A DNA stretch of 64,000 bases from J027 sp965215855. GTDB lineage: Bacteria; Chloroflexota; Anaerolineae; Aggregatilineales; J027. The stretch covers positions 2,852,001-2,916,000 of the forward strand of contig CBDCER010000003.1 in NCBI GenBank assembly GCA_965215855.1, read 5' to 3'. Made by a program: the position numbers and the translations under genes. Shown here piece after piece: positions 1-8,913 of the stretch (within the stretch, counting starts at the first letter, position 1; each line of letters opens with the position of its first letter). Under the pieces are notes generated by a model. It saw nothing but the letters and a program-made list of their open reading frames with translations. It was not told the DNA's origin and searched no databases.

Positions 1-33
1 GAAATCAGCACCGTATCATAACAAAGATGACTA

Positions 34-86
34 CCCCATTCAATACCTGCTTTTGACCTGGGTGTACGATCAAGTATCGAATGGGG
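34..86 (-). other. 13-bp stem-loop downstream of gyrB
   Basis: Positions 34-46 and 74-86 are inverted repeats of 13 bp separated by 27 bases. Read on the minus strand, the only imperfect position is a G-U wobble; on the plus strand the same position is an A-C mismatch, so the structure fits a minus-strand transcript, that is the gyrB 3' untranslated region. No T-run follows it on the minus strand, so it is not a standard intrinsic terminator. It may be an mRNA end-stabilising hairpin or a signal for whatever lies left of the window. Confidence 0.4.
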
Positions 87-92
87 AGGTTG

Positions 93-2048
93 CTAAATGT
101 CTAGATTCCGCACGTTTCTGGCGTGGGTTTGAATGAAGCGTTTGCGCGGTGGCACACTGCTGCCCATCAACATATCGAAGGTATGATCGGCAGTGGCCTG
201 ATCCTCAATCTGTACCTGCAACAGTATGCGATTATCAGGATTCATCGTGGTTTCCCAGAGTTGATCGGGATTCATTTCTCCCAGACCCTTATAGCGTTGA
301 ATGGCGAATTTATCGCCGTCCAACTCGTCCACTAACGTATCGCGTTCTGCATCGCTATAGGCATAACGCACCTTCTTTTTATGCTGAATCCGGTAAAGTG
401 GCGGCTGGGCAATGTAGAGGTGACCATTCTGGATAAGCGGTGTCATATATCGGAAAAAGAAGGTCAGCAGCAACGTCGTGATATGCGCTCCATCGACATC
501 TGCATCGGCCATAAGTATAATGTTATGGTAGCGTAATCTGGTGATGTCAAAGTCGTCCCCAATTCCGACTCCCAGTGCGGCGATCAACGACCGAACTTCG
601 TTGTTATCCAGAATCTTATCCATGCGGGCACGTTCAGTATTCAAGATCTTACCCCGCAGAGGAAGAATCGCTTGGAAGTGGCGGTCGCGCCCTTGCTTGG
701 CCGAACCACCCGCCGAGTCACCCTCGACGATATACAACTCGGCCTGCGAAGGATCACTGCTGGAACAATCGGCTAGCTTGCCAGGTAGGGTGGTATTTTC
801 CAGCAGATTTCCCCGGCTGTTACGTACCAGGTCACGTGCCTTAGCTGCTGCGTCACGGGCACGTTTGGATAGCATACATTTGTCGATAATGCGTCGGGCA
901 TCACGCGAGCGGGTTTCCAGGAACTCGCCAAATACATCTGACAGAACCGATGATACGGCTCCCTGTACCTCGGCATTCATCAGCTTAACTTTTGTCTGAC
1001 TTTCAAATTGTGGATCGGGATGCTTGACACTAATAATCGCTGTCAGCCCTTCCAGTGTATCATTACTGGAGAAATTAGCATCACGCTCTTTCAGCAGCCC
1101 GGCTTTACGTGCATAAAGGTTAATCGTGCGGGTAATCGCCGAACGCATTCCTGTCAGGTGACTACCACCATCCGGGGTGTTGATGGTATTGGCAAATGCC
1201 AGTTCGGTGTTCGTCGAACCATTAGTGTATTGCAGTGCGACTTCCACCCCAACTTTATAAGCCTTCTTAGGATCATCCTCGTTGAAAGGAACGTCGCGCT
1301 CGACATAGACAATAGGGTGCAGTTCGCGGCGGTTGCGGTTCAGGTAACGCACAAATGAACTGAGGCCACCTTCAAAATAGAATGTGATTTCGGCAGGAAT
1401 GGGTTGTACGCGTTCGTCGCGGACGGTGATGGTGACGCCGCTGACTAGAAAGGCAATTTCACGGAATCGCTGCACCAGTGTGTTATAGTCAAAGTCTCTT
1501 TCGGGAAAGATCTCAGGGTCGGGCAGGAAACGAATCGATGTGCCGGTTGGCTCGCCTTTTTTCAGCTTTCGAACTGGCTCCACATTCATTATTGGGCGGC
1601 CTTGTTGATAATCTTGCCGCCACAGCATTTTGTCGCGCTTGACTTCGGCCCGCAGGTCTATGGAAAGTGCATTTACCGCCGAAACACCAACCCCGTGGAG
1701 ACCGCCCGATACTGAGTAGGCTTTATTTTCGAACTTAGCCCCCGCGCCGATTTTGGTCATGACCAGTTCCAGTGACGAGATGCCCGTTTCTGGGTGAGTG
1801 CCTACCGGAATCCCATCGCCATTGTCGTTGACGCTGACTGAACCATCATCATGTAGAACCACCTCAATGGCACCAGCACGGCCTGCCAATGCTTCATCGA
1901 CTGAGTTATCAACAACTTCGTAGACCAGGTGATGCAGTGCCCGTAGATCAGTCCCGCCGACATACATGCCGGGACGACGGCGAACGTGGTCGACGCCTTC
2001 GTATACCTGAATACTGCCCTCATCATAATTGGGTGTTCTATCAGTCAC
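93..2048 (-). CDS. gyrB: DNA gyrase subunit B
   Basis: ATPase subunit of DNA gyrase, which pairs with GyrA to introduce negative supercoils. The 651 residues are the normal length for the short, non-proteobacterial GyrB. The N-terminal GHKL ATPase has YEVVDNSVDEA near residue 43 and the lid motif GGLHGVGVSAVNAL near 115. A transducer domain follows. The TOPRIM domain has EGDSAGGSA near 442, PLRGKILN near 463 and the metal-binding DADVDG near 515. The C-terminal tail contains QRYKGLGEMNP. The start is GTG at 2046-2048, supported by an AGGAGGA ribosome site 7 bases upstream (2056-2061). It is transcribed alone from its own promoter around 2194-2222. gyrA is not in the window. Identification is secure. 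Confidence 0.98.
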   Translation of the reverse strand: MTDRTPNYDEGSIQVYEGVDHVRRRPGMYVGGTDLRALHHLVYEVVDNSVDEALAGRAGAIEVVLHDDGSVSVNDNGDGIPVGTHPETGISSLELVMTKIGAGAKFENKAYSVSGGLHGVGVSAVNALSIDLRAEVKRDKMLWRQDYQQGRPIMNVEPVRKLKKGEPTGTSIRFLPDPEIFPERDFDYNTLVQRFREIAFLVSGVTITVRDERVQPIPAEITFYFEGGLSSFVRYLNRNRRELHPIVYVERDVPFNEDDPKKAYKVGVEVALQYTNGSTNTELAFANTINTPDGGSHLTGMRSAITRTINLYARKAGLLKERDANFSSNDTLEGLTAIISVKHPDPQFESQTKVKLMNAEVQGAVSSVLSDVFGEFLETRSRDARRIIDKCMLSKRARDAAAKARDLVRNSRGNLLENTTLPGKLADCSSSDPSQAELYIVEGDSAGGSAKQGRDRHFQAILPLRGKILNTERARMDKILDNNEVRSLIAALGVGIGDDFDITRLRYHNIILMADADVDGAHITTLLLTFFFRYMTPLIQNGHLYIAQPPLYRIQHKKKVRYAYSDAERDTLVDELDGDKFAIQRYKGLGEMNPDQLWETTMNPDNRILLQVQIEDQATADHTFDMLMGSSVPPRKRFIQTHARNVRNLDI

Positions 2049-2193
2049 CAGATTGTCCTCCTATGCAACAAACACACTAACCACTGGCCTATCACTGGTC
2101 TGCAAGTGGTGGTTCCGAAGATTAAGAAAGGGGGGGGATTCTAAAATTAGGGCAGATGATGTGCCATTACTATTTTTGCTTAACATATGTTCT

Positions 2194-2222
2194 ATTATAC
2201 CGCAAAAGACGCTTAAAATCAA
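2194..2222 (-). promoter_or_regulatory. gyrB promoter
   Basis: On the minus strand a perfect TATAAT (plus 2194-2199) is preceded, after exactly 17 bases, by TTGATT (plus 2217-2222). The predicted start lies about 140 bases before the gyrB GTG. The -35 box lies inside the hairpin that ends the upstream ligase gene, so the terminator and the gyrB promoter share the same bases. Confidence 0.7.
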
Positions 2223-2244
2223 TGGAAAACCGTTGTTTTAAGCG
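2204..2244 (-). terminator. intrinsic terminator after the O-antigen-ligase-like gene
   Basis: The stem is 2210-2225 against 2230-2244 with an AAAA loop (2226-2229). There are 15 paired positions, one bulged T and one wobble. On the minus strand it is followed by TCTTTT, a short U-tract. It lies 42 bases after the stop of the gene at 2287 and overlaps the gyrB -35 element. Confidence 0.7.
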
Positions 2245-2286
2245 CCTTCAATCAGGTTTATTTATGCGGGTTTTGGCGATTGTCAA

Positions 2287-4767
2287 TTACTCAGATTCGT
2301 CCAGTAGCTCAAGTTGTATCTGGGACATTTCCACATACGGGTCGCTATCCAAAATCGCCTCATAGACATCCGCTGGATTCGTTTCGTCATCATTATCACT
2401 GGCATACCGTTCGGCCAGCAAAAACCAGGGCGCATAGGCGGCCTCACCTTGGCCGGGTAACCGCATCTGCGGAAGAAAATCGAACAGTGCCAGATGCCCA
2501 TAAACTGCCGCCGAATACTCCGATACGATCACACGTGGTATAACGCCATCGGCCAAGAGTTGATTGATCTCGTCCGGGGTAGCATCATCATTTTGTAGTT
2601 CAATCAACGCCAGCACATAATAGCCCCGTGCCCCTGTCACCCGATTGAGGAACACGGCGGTACGGGCATCCTGCTCCGCTTCATCAACCTGACCGAGCAT
2701 CCAATAGACTTCAGCCCGTTCGGCATATAATTCTGGCAACTCAGACGGATCTTCGAGTTCAATCGCTTTGCCATACCAGTCAATCGCTATTTCAAAATCA
2801 TTATGATCGACAGCGTAGCGTGCCCGTGCCCGATGGCGTAGCACTTCTTGATTAGGAGCGATTCGCGCACTAGCATCGCTGGCTCTATCTTCCCAATTCC
2901 GATGTAGCGCCAAAATCGTTTGCCTCGCTGGGCCAAATTCATCATAAGCCACTTCCAACCCATCCTGCCGGGCAGGATGATGGGTGCTGTCCCAATAGGC
3001 GGAACGGGCGATGTCAGGCTCCAATGTCAATGCCTCTAAATAGGATTGAACGGCAACATCATATTGGCCTGTCGCTTCTTGATATTCTGCCAGCTTAAGC
3101 CAGTATTGCCAGACATCAGGGTGAATCTCAAGCGCAATAATGATATGACGAATGGCGCTCTCATAGTTGCCTTGTTCTGCATACAGCACCGATAGATTAG
3201 CATGGCCCAGATCAAATGTTGGGTTGTCGGTCAATGTATCGCGGTGGGCATCAATAGCTGCTGCAAGATAGGTGTCGGGGTCTTCTTCAGCCATCAATCC
3301 CAAAACATAGGCATGGGCCAGTGGATAGAGGTCCAACTGTGGATCAAGCGATTCTGCCCGTTTGATACCTTCCAGGGCTTCAGTGTACTTCTCATCGTTG
3401 ATGTTACCCAGTCCCAACAGAAAGCGAATTTCGGCCACATCTACCCGCAATAACCATCCCAGGTATACGACTACAATACCCACAACAAACAAACGACTCC
3501 AGCGGTAGACCTTTGCTAATGACCCGCGAACTGGTTCGACCGGAGCAACCACGTAAGCTCCAGCGATTAGGATTGGCAGCACCGACGACGAGAGTGTGAA
3601 GGTGTCGATCAGACTGTGGATATTGAAAGCGACTAATGCTGCCAGTATTGCTTCCAGCCGTATTTGGTATCCGGCAGAAGCCGCCTGCCACTGTCGCCAC
3701 CAAACCATCCCAAACGTGCCTCCTAGCCATAGTAGCAATAGCAAGCCGGGCACACCCATCTCGGCGACGGTGTTCATCCATAGGTTATGAGCCGCAACGA
3801 TTTTGTCCTGAATGAAATCTTTATTGCGGGTTTCGCGGTAAGCTGTTCCGAATTGGAAGATACCGACACCGGTCAGTGGATCAGCTTCAGCCATGTCCAG
3901 GGCATCTTCCCACATATCCACCCGGCGCTGGTCACTGGTGGAGTCGGATTGCATGGCGAACAGAATCAGTGCAACCCCGATCGCTAGGATACCGAGTGCC
4001 ATGCCAATCAAGATCAGGCGAGGCTGGATAACCGCCCGTGTTTGTTGCCAGCGTATCAATCCGAAGCCTACCATCAGTCCAACTGCTGCCACAAATGCCG
4101 CCAACCCTCCGCGCGAGCCTGTGCCAATCAACACCACTAGCATTCCTAGACTGAGTAGCCGCAACCCTAGACGATGATCGTCGCGCTCGACACTCAGGCT
4201 CCAACCAAATATTAGAGGCAATAGAACAGCGGCATAGTTGCCCAAAATGGTTGATACATTTAGCGCCAGCGATAATTTGTAGCGTTGGCCTGGCGGCAAG
4301 CTGAATCCACCAATCTGGAACCAACCCTGATTGAAGCCTGCAAATCCCAAACCAAAATACCAGGACGTGATTTCAACTACGCTTACAATGATGATTACAC
4401 CAGCTGCCATGAACAGAGCTTCAAATACCCACCGTTGCTGCCCCTGTCGTATCACATCCACCAGAATATAGAACCACAGGATGTGCATCAAAAACGGCCA
4501 GGCTTGTTCCAGGCTGACACGCATATTGTGTGAGGCAAGTGTCGCCACACCAAACCAGATAACAATCATCAACAGCGGTCCATCCAGCGGCGTGCGCGGC
4601 CACGAACGTTGCTGTCGATACAAAGTCCATATCCAACCTGTGGCGAGTAGGGTAGCGGTCAGATGCAGAACGATACGCAAAACGGCATTATTGGCAGTGT
4701 AAGCCGTGCCGCCAATGAAGGTAATGTATAAAACTAGCGCGAGAATGAGAATGCGTTTGAATGGCAT
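2287..4767 (-). CDS. O-antigen ligase/polymerase-like membrane protein with TPR tail
   Basis: A large membrane protein of about 826 residues. The first 450 residues hold roughly ten to twelve hydrophobic segments with a long extracytoplasmic loop, typical of the Wzy/WaaL O-antigen ligase superfamily. A central stretch with GVGIFQFGTAY resembles the Wzy_C signature. Residues from about 455 to the end are soluble and contain TPR-like repeats (for example DPQLDLYPLAHAYVLGLMAE and ELYAERAEVYWMLGQVDEAE). Fusions of this kind are common in Chloroflexota and probably act in polymerising or attaching a surface polysaccharide. The ATG at 4765-4767 is preferred because it starts directly before the first membrane segment and avoids overlap with the next gene; neither start has a clear ribosome site. 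It probably shares a transcript with the glycosyltransferase upstream. Confidence 0.75.
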   Translation of the reverse strand: MPFKRILILALVLYITFIGGTAYTANNAVLRIVLHLTATLLATGWIWTLYRQQRSWPRTPLDGPLLMIVIWFGVATLASHNMRVSLEQAWPFLMHILWFYILVDVIRQGQQRWVFEALFMAAGVIIIVSVVEITSWYFGLGFAGFNQGWFQIGGFSLPPGQRYKLSLALNVSTILGNYAAVLLPLIFGWSLSVERDDHRLGLRLLSLGMLVVLIGTGSRGGLAAFVAAVGLMVGFGLIRWQQTRAVIQPRLILIGMALGILAIGVALILFAMQSDSTSDQRRVDMWEDALDMAEADPLTGVGIFQFGTAYRETRNKDFIQDKIVAAHNLWMNTVAEMGVPGLLLLLWLGGTFGMVWWRQWQAASAGYQIRLEAILAALVAFNIHSLIDTFTLSSSVLPILIAGAYVVAPVEPVRGSLAKVYRWSRLFVVGIVVVYLGWLLRVDVAEIRFLLGLGNINDEKYTEALEGIKRAESLDPQLDLYPLAHAYVLGLMAEEDPDTYLAAAIDAHRDTLTDNPTFDLGHANLSVLYAEQGNYESAIRHIIIALEIHPDVWQYWLKLAEYQEATGQYDVAVQSYLEALTLEPDIARSAYWDSTHHPARQDGLEVAYDEFGPARQTILALHRNWEDRASDASARIAPNQEVLRHRARARYAVDHNDFEIAIDWYGKAIELEDPSELPELYAERAEVYWMLGQVDEAEQDARTAVFLNRVTGARGYYVLALIELQNDDATPDEINQLLADGVIPRVIVSEYSAAVYGHLALFDFLPQMRLPGQGEAAYAPWFLLAERYASDNDDETNPADVYEAILDSDPYVEMSQIQLELLDESE

Positions 4768-4790
4768 AAGTATTCGGTCTCGATGAGTAT

Positions 4791-6032
4791 TCAGTTGTTG
4801 AACTGGCACGCAGCTTGCAACACAGTCTCGTATTGTAATGCGACATGCAGCGGGTCGAAATGGCTTTCTGCATATTGGCGGGCGGCCTGGCTATACGTGG
4901 CACGCAGCACACCATCATCCAATATCCGTTGAATAGCATCGGTAAGGCCAGCTACATCTCTACACGGCACAGTAATGCCGCCGCTATTTTCAATCATGGT
5001 CGCGCCGTGCCCGTCCATTGCTGCAACCACTGGCACACCACAGGCCAGAGCTTCGTATAGCTTGGCGGGAATGGTTCCACGATAGAGATCATGCTCGCCC
5101 ATCGCCCAAAATGTGAGATACGATGCTGCCCAGGCCGCCGGAATTTCCTCATGGTCAATCCAATCCAACCAGTGGATATTGGGTAATGGTTGTTGTGTCA
5201 GCGCATTCTTAAAATAGTCTCCCTGGCTGCCGTTGCCAATAAACACGAAGCGCACATCGTCTCGCGACTGCAACTGACCTGCAACATTGAGCATCGTACC
5301 AAAATCGTATTGTGTGGCAAATGTGCCGATGAATGTCACCAATTGTGCATTTCCAAGCTGATATTTCTGCCGAAACGTCTCAGTATCAACATCAGGGCGA
5401 AATCGTTCCAGATCAACACCGTTGTAGATTACCTCTAGCTTCTTTGAGGGACCAATGTGTTGCTGAATCTGTTCTGCCCAGCCTGGACTCATGGCTACGA
5501 TGTGTCTGGCTCGCCGATACGTGAAATCAACGACGCGCCGTGCCAACCGGTAAACCCGGCTGTTTTCGGTTAGTGCGCCTACTGAGAGCAAATGGTCAGG
5601 CCACAAGTCTGAGACATTCAGTATATAAGGACGCCGCTTCAACAATGCCAACCAGACTCCGACTAGCGATGTAAAAATCGGTTGTGCCTCAATTAGGATG
5701 ACATCCGGCTTCTTAATCGCGATTCCGCGCAGACTGGCCGTCAGCATAAAAGAAATCTGGCTGCTGAGTTTACGGCTAATACGTGGACTGGGGGTTGTCC
5801 ACAGCCAGGTCTGGATTACCCGGATACCCGCCCGATTTTCAACGACTACCAACTGACGTCGATAGCCATCATGGATGCGATTTTGTGGATAGTGCGGCAA
5901 ACTGGTTAGCACAGTCACTTGATGGTTGCGTTGCTGTAGCAACCGGGCCAGACGGGTTAGGCGGGTGGCGGCTGCACCAGAGTCCGGCGCGAAATAGTTG
6001 GTAATCAGGAGGATGTGCATAGTTGTTACCAT
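4791..6032 (-). CDS. WcaI-like GT4 family glycosyltransferase
   Basis: A 413-residue GT-B glycosyltransferase. The N-terminal half begins MHILLITNYFAPDSGAAATR, the usual start of WcaI/colanic-acid-type GT4 enzymes that build surface polysaccharides. A C-terminal nucleotide-sugar domain carries the E-x7-E region around KLYEALACGVPVVA (about residue 330). It transfers a sugar from a nucleotide donor to a lipid-linked acceptor on the cytoplasmic side. It sits just upstream of the ligase/polymerase-like gene and divergent from asnB. An alternative start four codons in (6020) fits the conserved N-terminus slightly better; neither has a ribosome site. The donor and acceptor sugars cannot be read from the sequence. 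Confidence 0.85.
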   Translation of the reverse strand: MVTTMHILLITNYFAPDSGAAATRLTRLARLLQQRNHQVTVLTSLPHYPQNRIHDGYRRQLVVVENRAGIRVIQTWLWTTPSPRISRKLSSQISFMLTASLRGIAIKKPDVILIEAQPIFTSLVGVWLALLKRRPYILNVSDLWPDHLLSVGALTENSRVYRLARRVVDFTYRRARHIVAMSPGWAEQIQQHIGPSKKLEVIYNGVDLERFRPDVDTETFRQKYQLGNAQLVTFIGTFATQYDFGTMLNVAGQLQSRDDVRFVFIGNGSQGDYFKNALTQQPLPNIHWLDWIDHEEIPAAWAASYLTFWAMGEHDLYRGTIPAKLYEALACGVPVVAAMDGHGATMIENSGGITVPCRDVAGLTDAIQRILDDGVLRATYSQAARQYAESHFDPLHVALQYETVLQAACQFNN

Positions 6033-6058
6033 AGATTGCGGATGCTATTATTGTTTTG

Positions 6059-6087
6059 TTTATAGCGCGGCATGTGGATTGGAGCAA
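6059..6087 (-). promoter_or_regulatory. candidate promoter of the glycosyltransferase-ligase unit
   Basis: On the minus strand TTGCTC (plus 6082-6087), a 17-base gap and TATAAA (plus 6059-6064) form a sigma70-type promoter. It lies in the 115-base divergent region between the glycosyltransferase and asnB. No equally good match was found for asnB. Confidence 0.5.
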
Positions 6088-6147
6088 CCATTGTCAATCT
6101 TCAACCCACTGTCACTGCAATGAAATTCGCAGATCAGAGAGACTTCC

Positions 6148-8025
6148 ATGTGTGGGATTGCCGGATATTATCGCCTGACAGATCAAGCCCGACTGTCTAT
6201 TGACCTACGTCGCATGACCGATCTACTGGCGCATCGTGGCCCAGATGATGAAGGCTATTTCACCGATAATTATGTTGGGTTGGGCGTGCGTCGTCTTAGC
6301 ATCATTGATCTGCAAACCGGCCACCAGCCCATCAAAAACGAAGCTAGCACTATTCACGTTGTCTTTAATGGCGAGATTTATAATTATCGCGAATTGCGCC
6401 AAGAACTCATCGCCCTCGGTCATCGTTTTACTACCCAGAGCGACACTGAGGTGCTGGTACATGGGTATGAATCCTGGGGCGATGACCTGCCCAATCATTT
6501 GCGGGGCATGTTTGCATTTGCAATCTGGGATACTACCGAACAACGTCTGTTGTTGGCCCGCGATCATTTTGGGATTAAACCATTGTACTATGCGGTTGTG
6601 GATGGCACACTGTTGTTTGCCTCAGAAATCAAGTCATTGCTGGCCTATTCGAACCTGTCACGTGAAATTGACCTGACGGCGCTCGATCAATACTTATCTA
6701 TGCAATATGTTCCTGAACCACGCACCATTTTTCAGGCCATACAAGCCTTGCCGGCTGCCCACACGCTGATTTGTGGGATGGGGTTGAATGTCATAACTCA
6801 ACCCTATTGGTCTTTTAAACCGATGCAATCGCCCTATGCCACTAAGCGCGAGGCCATAGCAGCCATTCAAACCGCTGTTGCAGATAGCGTGCGTTCCATG
6901 TTAGTTGCAGATGTTCCAGTGGGGGCGTTTCTCAGTGGCGGCATCGACTCAGCGTGTATCGTTGCCTTGATGACTCGTTTCAGCAACAGTCAACCAGTAC
7001 GCACATTTTCGATAGGTTTTGGGGAACAGGAGCATCGTTGGGATGAATTGGCCGAGGCGCGTCGTGTTGCGACGTTTTATGGCACCGATCATCAGGAATT
7101 TCGAGTTGAGCCTGATATTATCACCTTATTGCCCCAGGTCATCGCGGGTTTTGATCAGCCGTTCGCTAATCCGACGGCCTTATTGTTTTATGTATTGTCT
7201 GAACGCACCCGACAGCATGTTAAAGTCGCTCTGACTGGCACAGGTGGCGATGAGATGTTCGGGGGCTATGTGCGTTACAAAGGAATGCAATATTTCCAGC
7301 GATACCAGCGTTTACCTGCATCCATGCGGCAAATAGCGGCCCACTTGGCAAGCTATCTGCGTGATGCCACGGATGGACGCCTGGCTACCCAACGACTGAG
7401 ACGCTTTCTCCAAAGTGGTATTCTGCCTTTTGACGAGGCTTATTTGCATATTATTTCTATCTTGCATGGTTCTCGAAAACAGGCGTTGTATACGCCAGAC
7501 TTTTGGCAGAGAGTCGGTGAAGGGGATCGGAATTTTATCCAGGAAAGCTTGCAGCGAACTGACCAAGAGCCATTAGAACTCCTGATGGCGACTGAGATGG
7601 CGAGTTATCTCCCCTTCAATCAACTGGCGTTTGGAGACCGTATGACGATGGCGCAATCGTTGGAAATGCGTGTGCCTTTTGTCGATCAACGAGTGGTTGA
7701 AGTAGCGAGTAACATTCCATTGCGATGGAAATTGCAGGGAGGCATAACCAAAGGATTGTTTCGGGAGGCGATGGCACCTTATTTGCCGATTACGATTTAC
7801 CAGTCACCCAAACAAGGTTTTAATTTACCCATTTCCCTCTGGTTTCGGCACGAGTTAAGAGAATGGATGCAGGCACAATTACAACGGGTAGGCCAACGGG
7901 GTTATTTTCGACCGAGAGCTGTTCAGCAGCTTTTTGAGGAGCATGATACTGGCAAGCGTGACCATTCCTTGTTAATTTGGGCGCTGGTCGTGCTAGAAAT
8001 GTGGTATCAAGCCTATGTACAATGA
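6148..8025 (+). CDS. asnB: asparagine synthetase (glutamine-hydrolysing)
   Basis: Converts aspartate, glutamine and ATP to asparagine, glutamate, AMP and PPi. The initiator Met is followed directly by Cys (MCGIAGYYR), the N-terminal nucleophile of class II glutamine amidotransferases. That domain covers about residues 1-215 with the RGPDDEG motif. The synthetase domain holds the ATP-pyrophosphatase loop SGGIDSA at about residue 263. The 625 residues match the family. Because it lies beside polysaccharide genes, it could be one of the AsnB paralogs that amidate a surface component instead of making free asparagine; the sequence does not decide. It ends at a bidirectional terminator shared with jag. 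Confidence 0.93.
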   Translation: MCGIAGYYRLTDQARLSIDLRRMTDLLAHRGPDDEGYFTDNYVGLGVRRLSIIDLQTGHQPIKNEASTIHVVFNGEIYNYRELRQELIALGHRFTTQSDTEVLVHGYESWGDDLPNHLRGMFAFAIWDTTEQRLLLARDHFGIKPLYYAVVDGTLLFASEIKSLLAYSNLSREIDLTALDQYLSMQYVPEPRTIFQAIQALPAAHTLICGMGLNVITQPYWSFKPMQSPYATKREAIAAIQTAVADSVRSMLVADVPVGAFLSGGIDSACIVALMTRFSNSQPVRTFSIGFGEQEHRWDELAEARRVATFYGTDHQEFRVEPDIITLLPQVIAGFDQPFANPTALLFYVLSERTRQHVKVALTGTGGDEMFGGYVRYKGMQYFQRYQRLPASMRQIAAHLASYLRDATDGRLATQRLRRFLQSGILPFDEAYLHIISILHGSRKQALYTPDFWQRVGEGDRNFIQESLQRTDQEPLELLMATEMASYLPFNQLAFGDRMTMAQSLEMRVPFVDQRVVEVASNIPLRWKLQGGITKGLFREAMAPYLPITIYQSPKQGFNLPISLWFRHELREWMQAQLQRVGQRGYFRPRAVQQLFEEHDTGKRDHSLLIWALVVLEMWYQAYVQ

Positions 8026-8027
8026 AA

Positions 8028-8052
8028 GAAGCCCAGCAAAGGGCCGGGCTTC
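8028..8052. terminator. bidirectional terminator between asnB and jag
   Basis: GAAGCCC (8028-8034) pairs with GGGCTTC (8046-8052) around an 11-base loop. T-rich sequence follows on both strands. It fills the 30-base gap between the convergent asnB and jag genes. Confidence 0.7.
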
Positions 8053-8055
8053 AAT

Positions 8056-8886
8056 TTATCGCTTCGGAATGATCGTCACGCGCCGATGATCGCCATCGCC
8101 AATACTTTGCGTAGAAACCTGTTCATCATGCTTCAGTGCCATGTGAATGATACGGCGCTCATGAGGTGGCATGGGTTCCATCTCGATGGTACGGCGACGG
8201 CGGACGGCATCTTGCGCCAAACGATGTGCCAGTCGTTTCAATAATACTTGGCGACGGGCTTTGTAATTCTCGACATCAATGATGAAGTTTACCCGACTTT
8301 GCAAATCGCGTCCCGCAATCAAGCGTGTCAGATATTGCAGCGCGGCCAGAGTTTTGCCACGATGCCCAATCAACAACCCTAAGTCGTCGCCCTTCACATG
8401 CAAGACCCAGGGACTTTCTCTATCATCATCGTCGTCATCATCAGGCAAAGTGCGTTCCACGGCAATATCAGCCTCAACATTCATGCGATTCAACAATTCA
8501 TGCAGTGTCGCCGTGCCCAACCGCACATCTTCCGAGAGTTCAGTTTCATCATCACTAACCACCGCTTCGCGCAGCGCCGCAGCGTCGTGGCTGGTTGATG
8601 AAGAGTCGCGCTCATCATCAGTCTGCACGGTTGGTTTCTCAACGGGTATATCTTCAGGTTCTTCTGCCACCGAGGGGACAAATTCTTCGCGTTCGCTGCG
8701 GGGGGGAAGGGCTGTTGTCAAGCGCACTCGCGCCAACTGTGATCCGAAGCCCATCAATCCGCGACGCGGTTCTTCCAATATTTCGACAATTACGTTTTCA
8801 CGAGCGACATCCAAAAGTTTAAGCCCTTCATCAATGGCTTCCTCAATATCAGGGCCGGTGGTTTCCACCGTGCGTGTTTCGCTCAT
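8056..8886 (-). CDS. jag: Jag/KhpB RNA-binding protein
   Basis: A 276-residue member of the SpoIIIJ-associated (Jag/KhpB) family. Order: Jag_N domain (residues 1-55, with RRGLMGFGSQLARV), an acidic linker, a KH domain (about 165-225, with the loop IGHRGKTLAALQYL) and a C-terminal R3H domain (about 215-276). The family forms a complex with KhpA and affects cell-wall synthesis and division in Gram-positive bacteria; that role is known for the family and is not shown here. A GGAG ribosome site precedes the ATG. It is the last gene of the rpmH-rnpA-yidD-yidC operon, 27 bases after yidC, the usual position. Confidence 0.93.
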   Translation of the reverse strand: MSETRTVETTGPDIEEAIDEGLKLLDVARENVIVEILEEPRRGLMGFGSQLARVRLTTALPPRSEREEFVPSVAEEPEDIPVEKPTVQTDDERDSSSTSHDAAALREAVVSDDETELSEDVRLGTATLHELLNRMNVEADIAVERTLPDDDDDDDRESPWVLHVKGDDLGLLIGHRGKTLAALQYLTRLIAGRDLQSRVNFIIDVENYKARRQVLLKRLAHRLAQDAVRRRRTIEMEPMPPHERRIIHMALKHDEQVSTQSIGDGDHRRVTIIPKR

Positions 8887-8913
8887 TTCTTCTTGCTCCT
8901 GCTTGAAATTTGA

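Noticed and set aside
541..999. 152-codon plus-strand frame within gyrB
   Set aside because: It lies antisense to the TOPRIM part of gyrB, and its composition reflects the complement of conserved codons.
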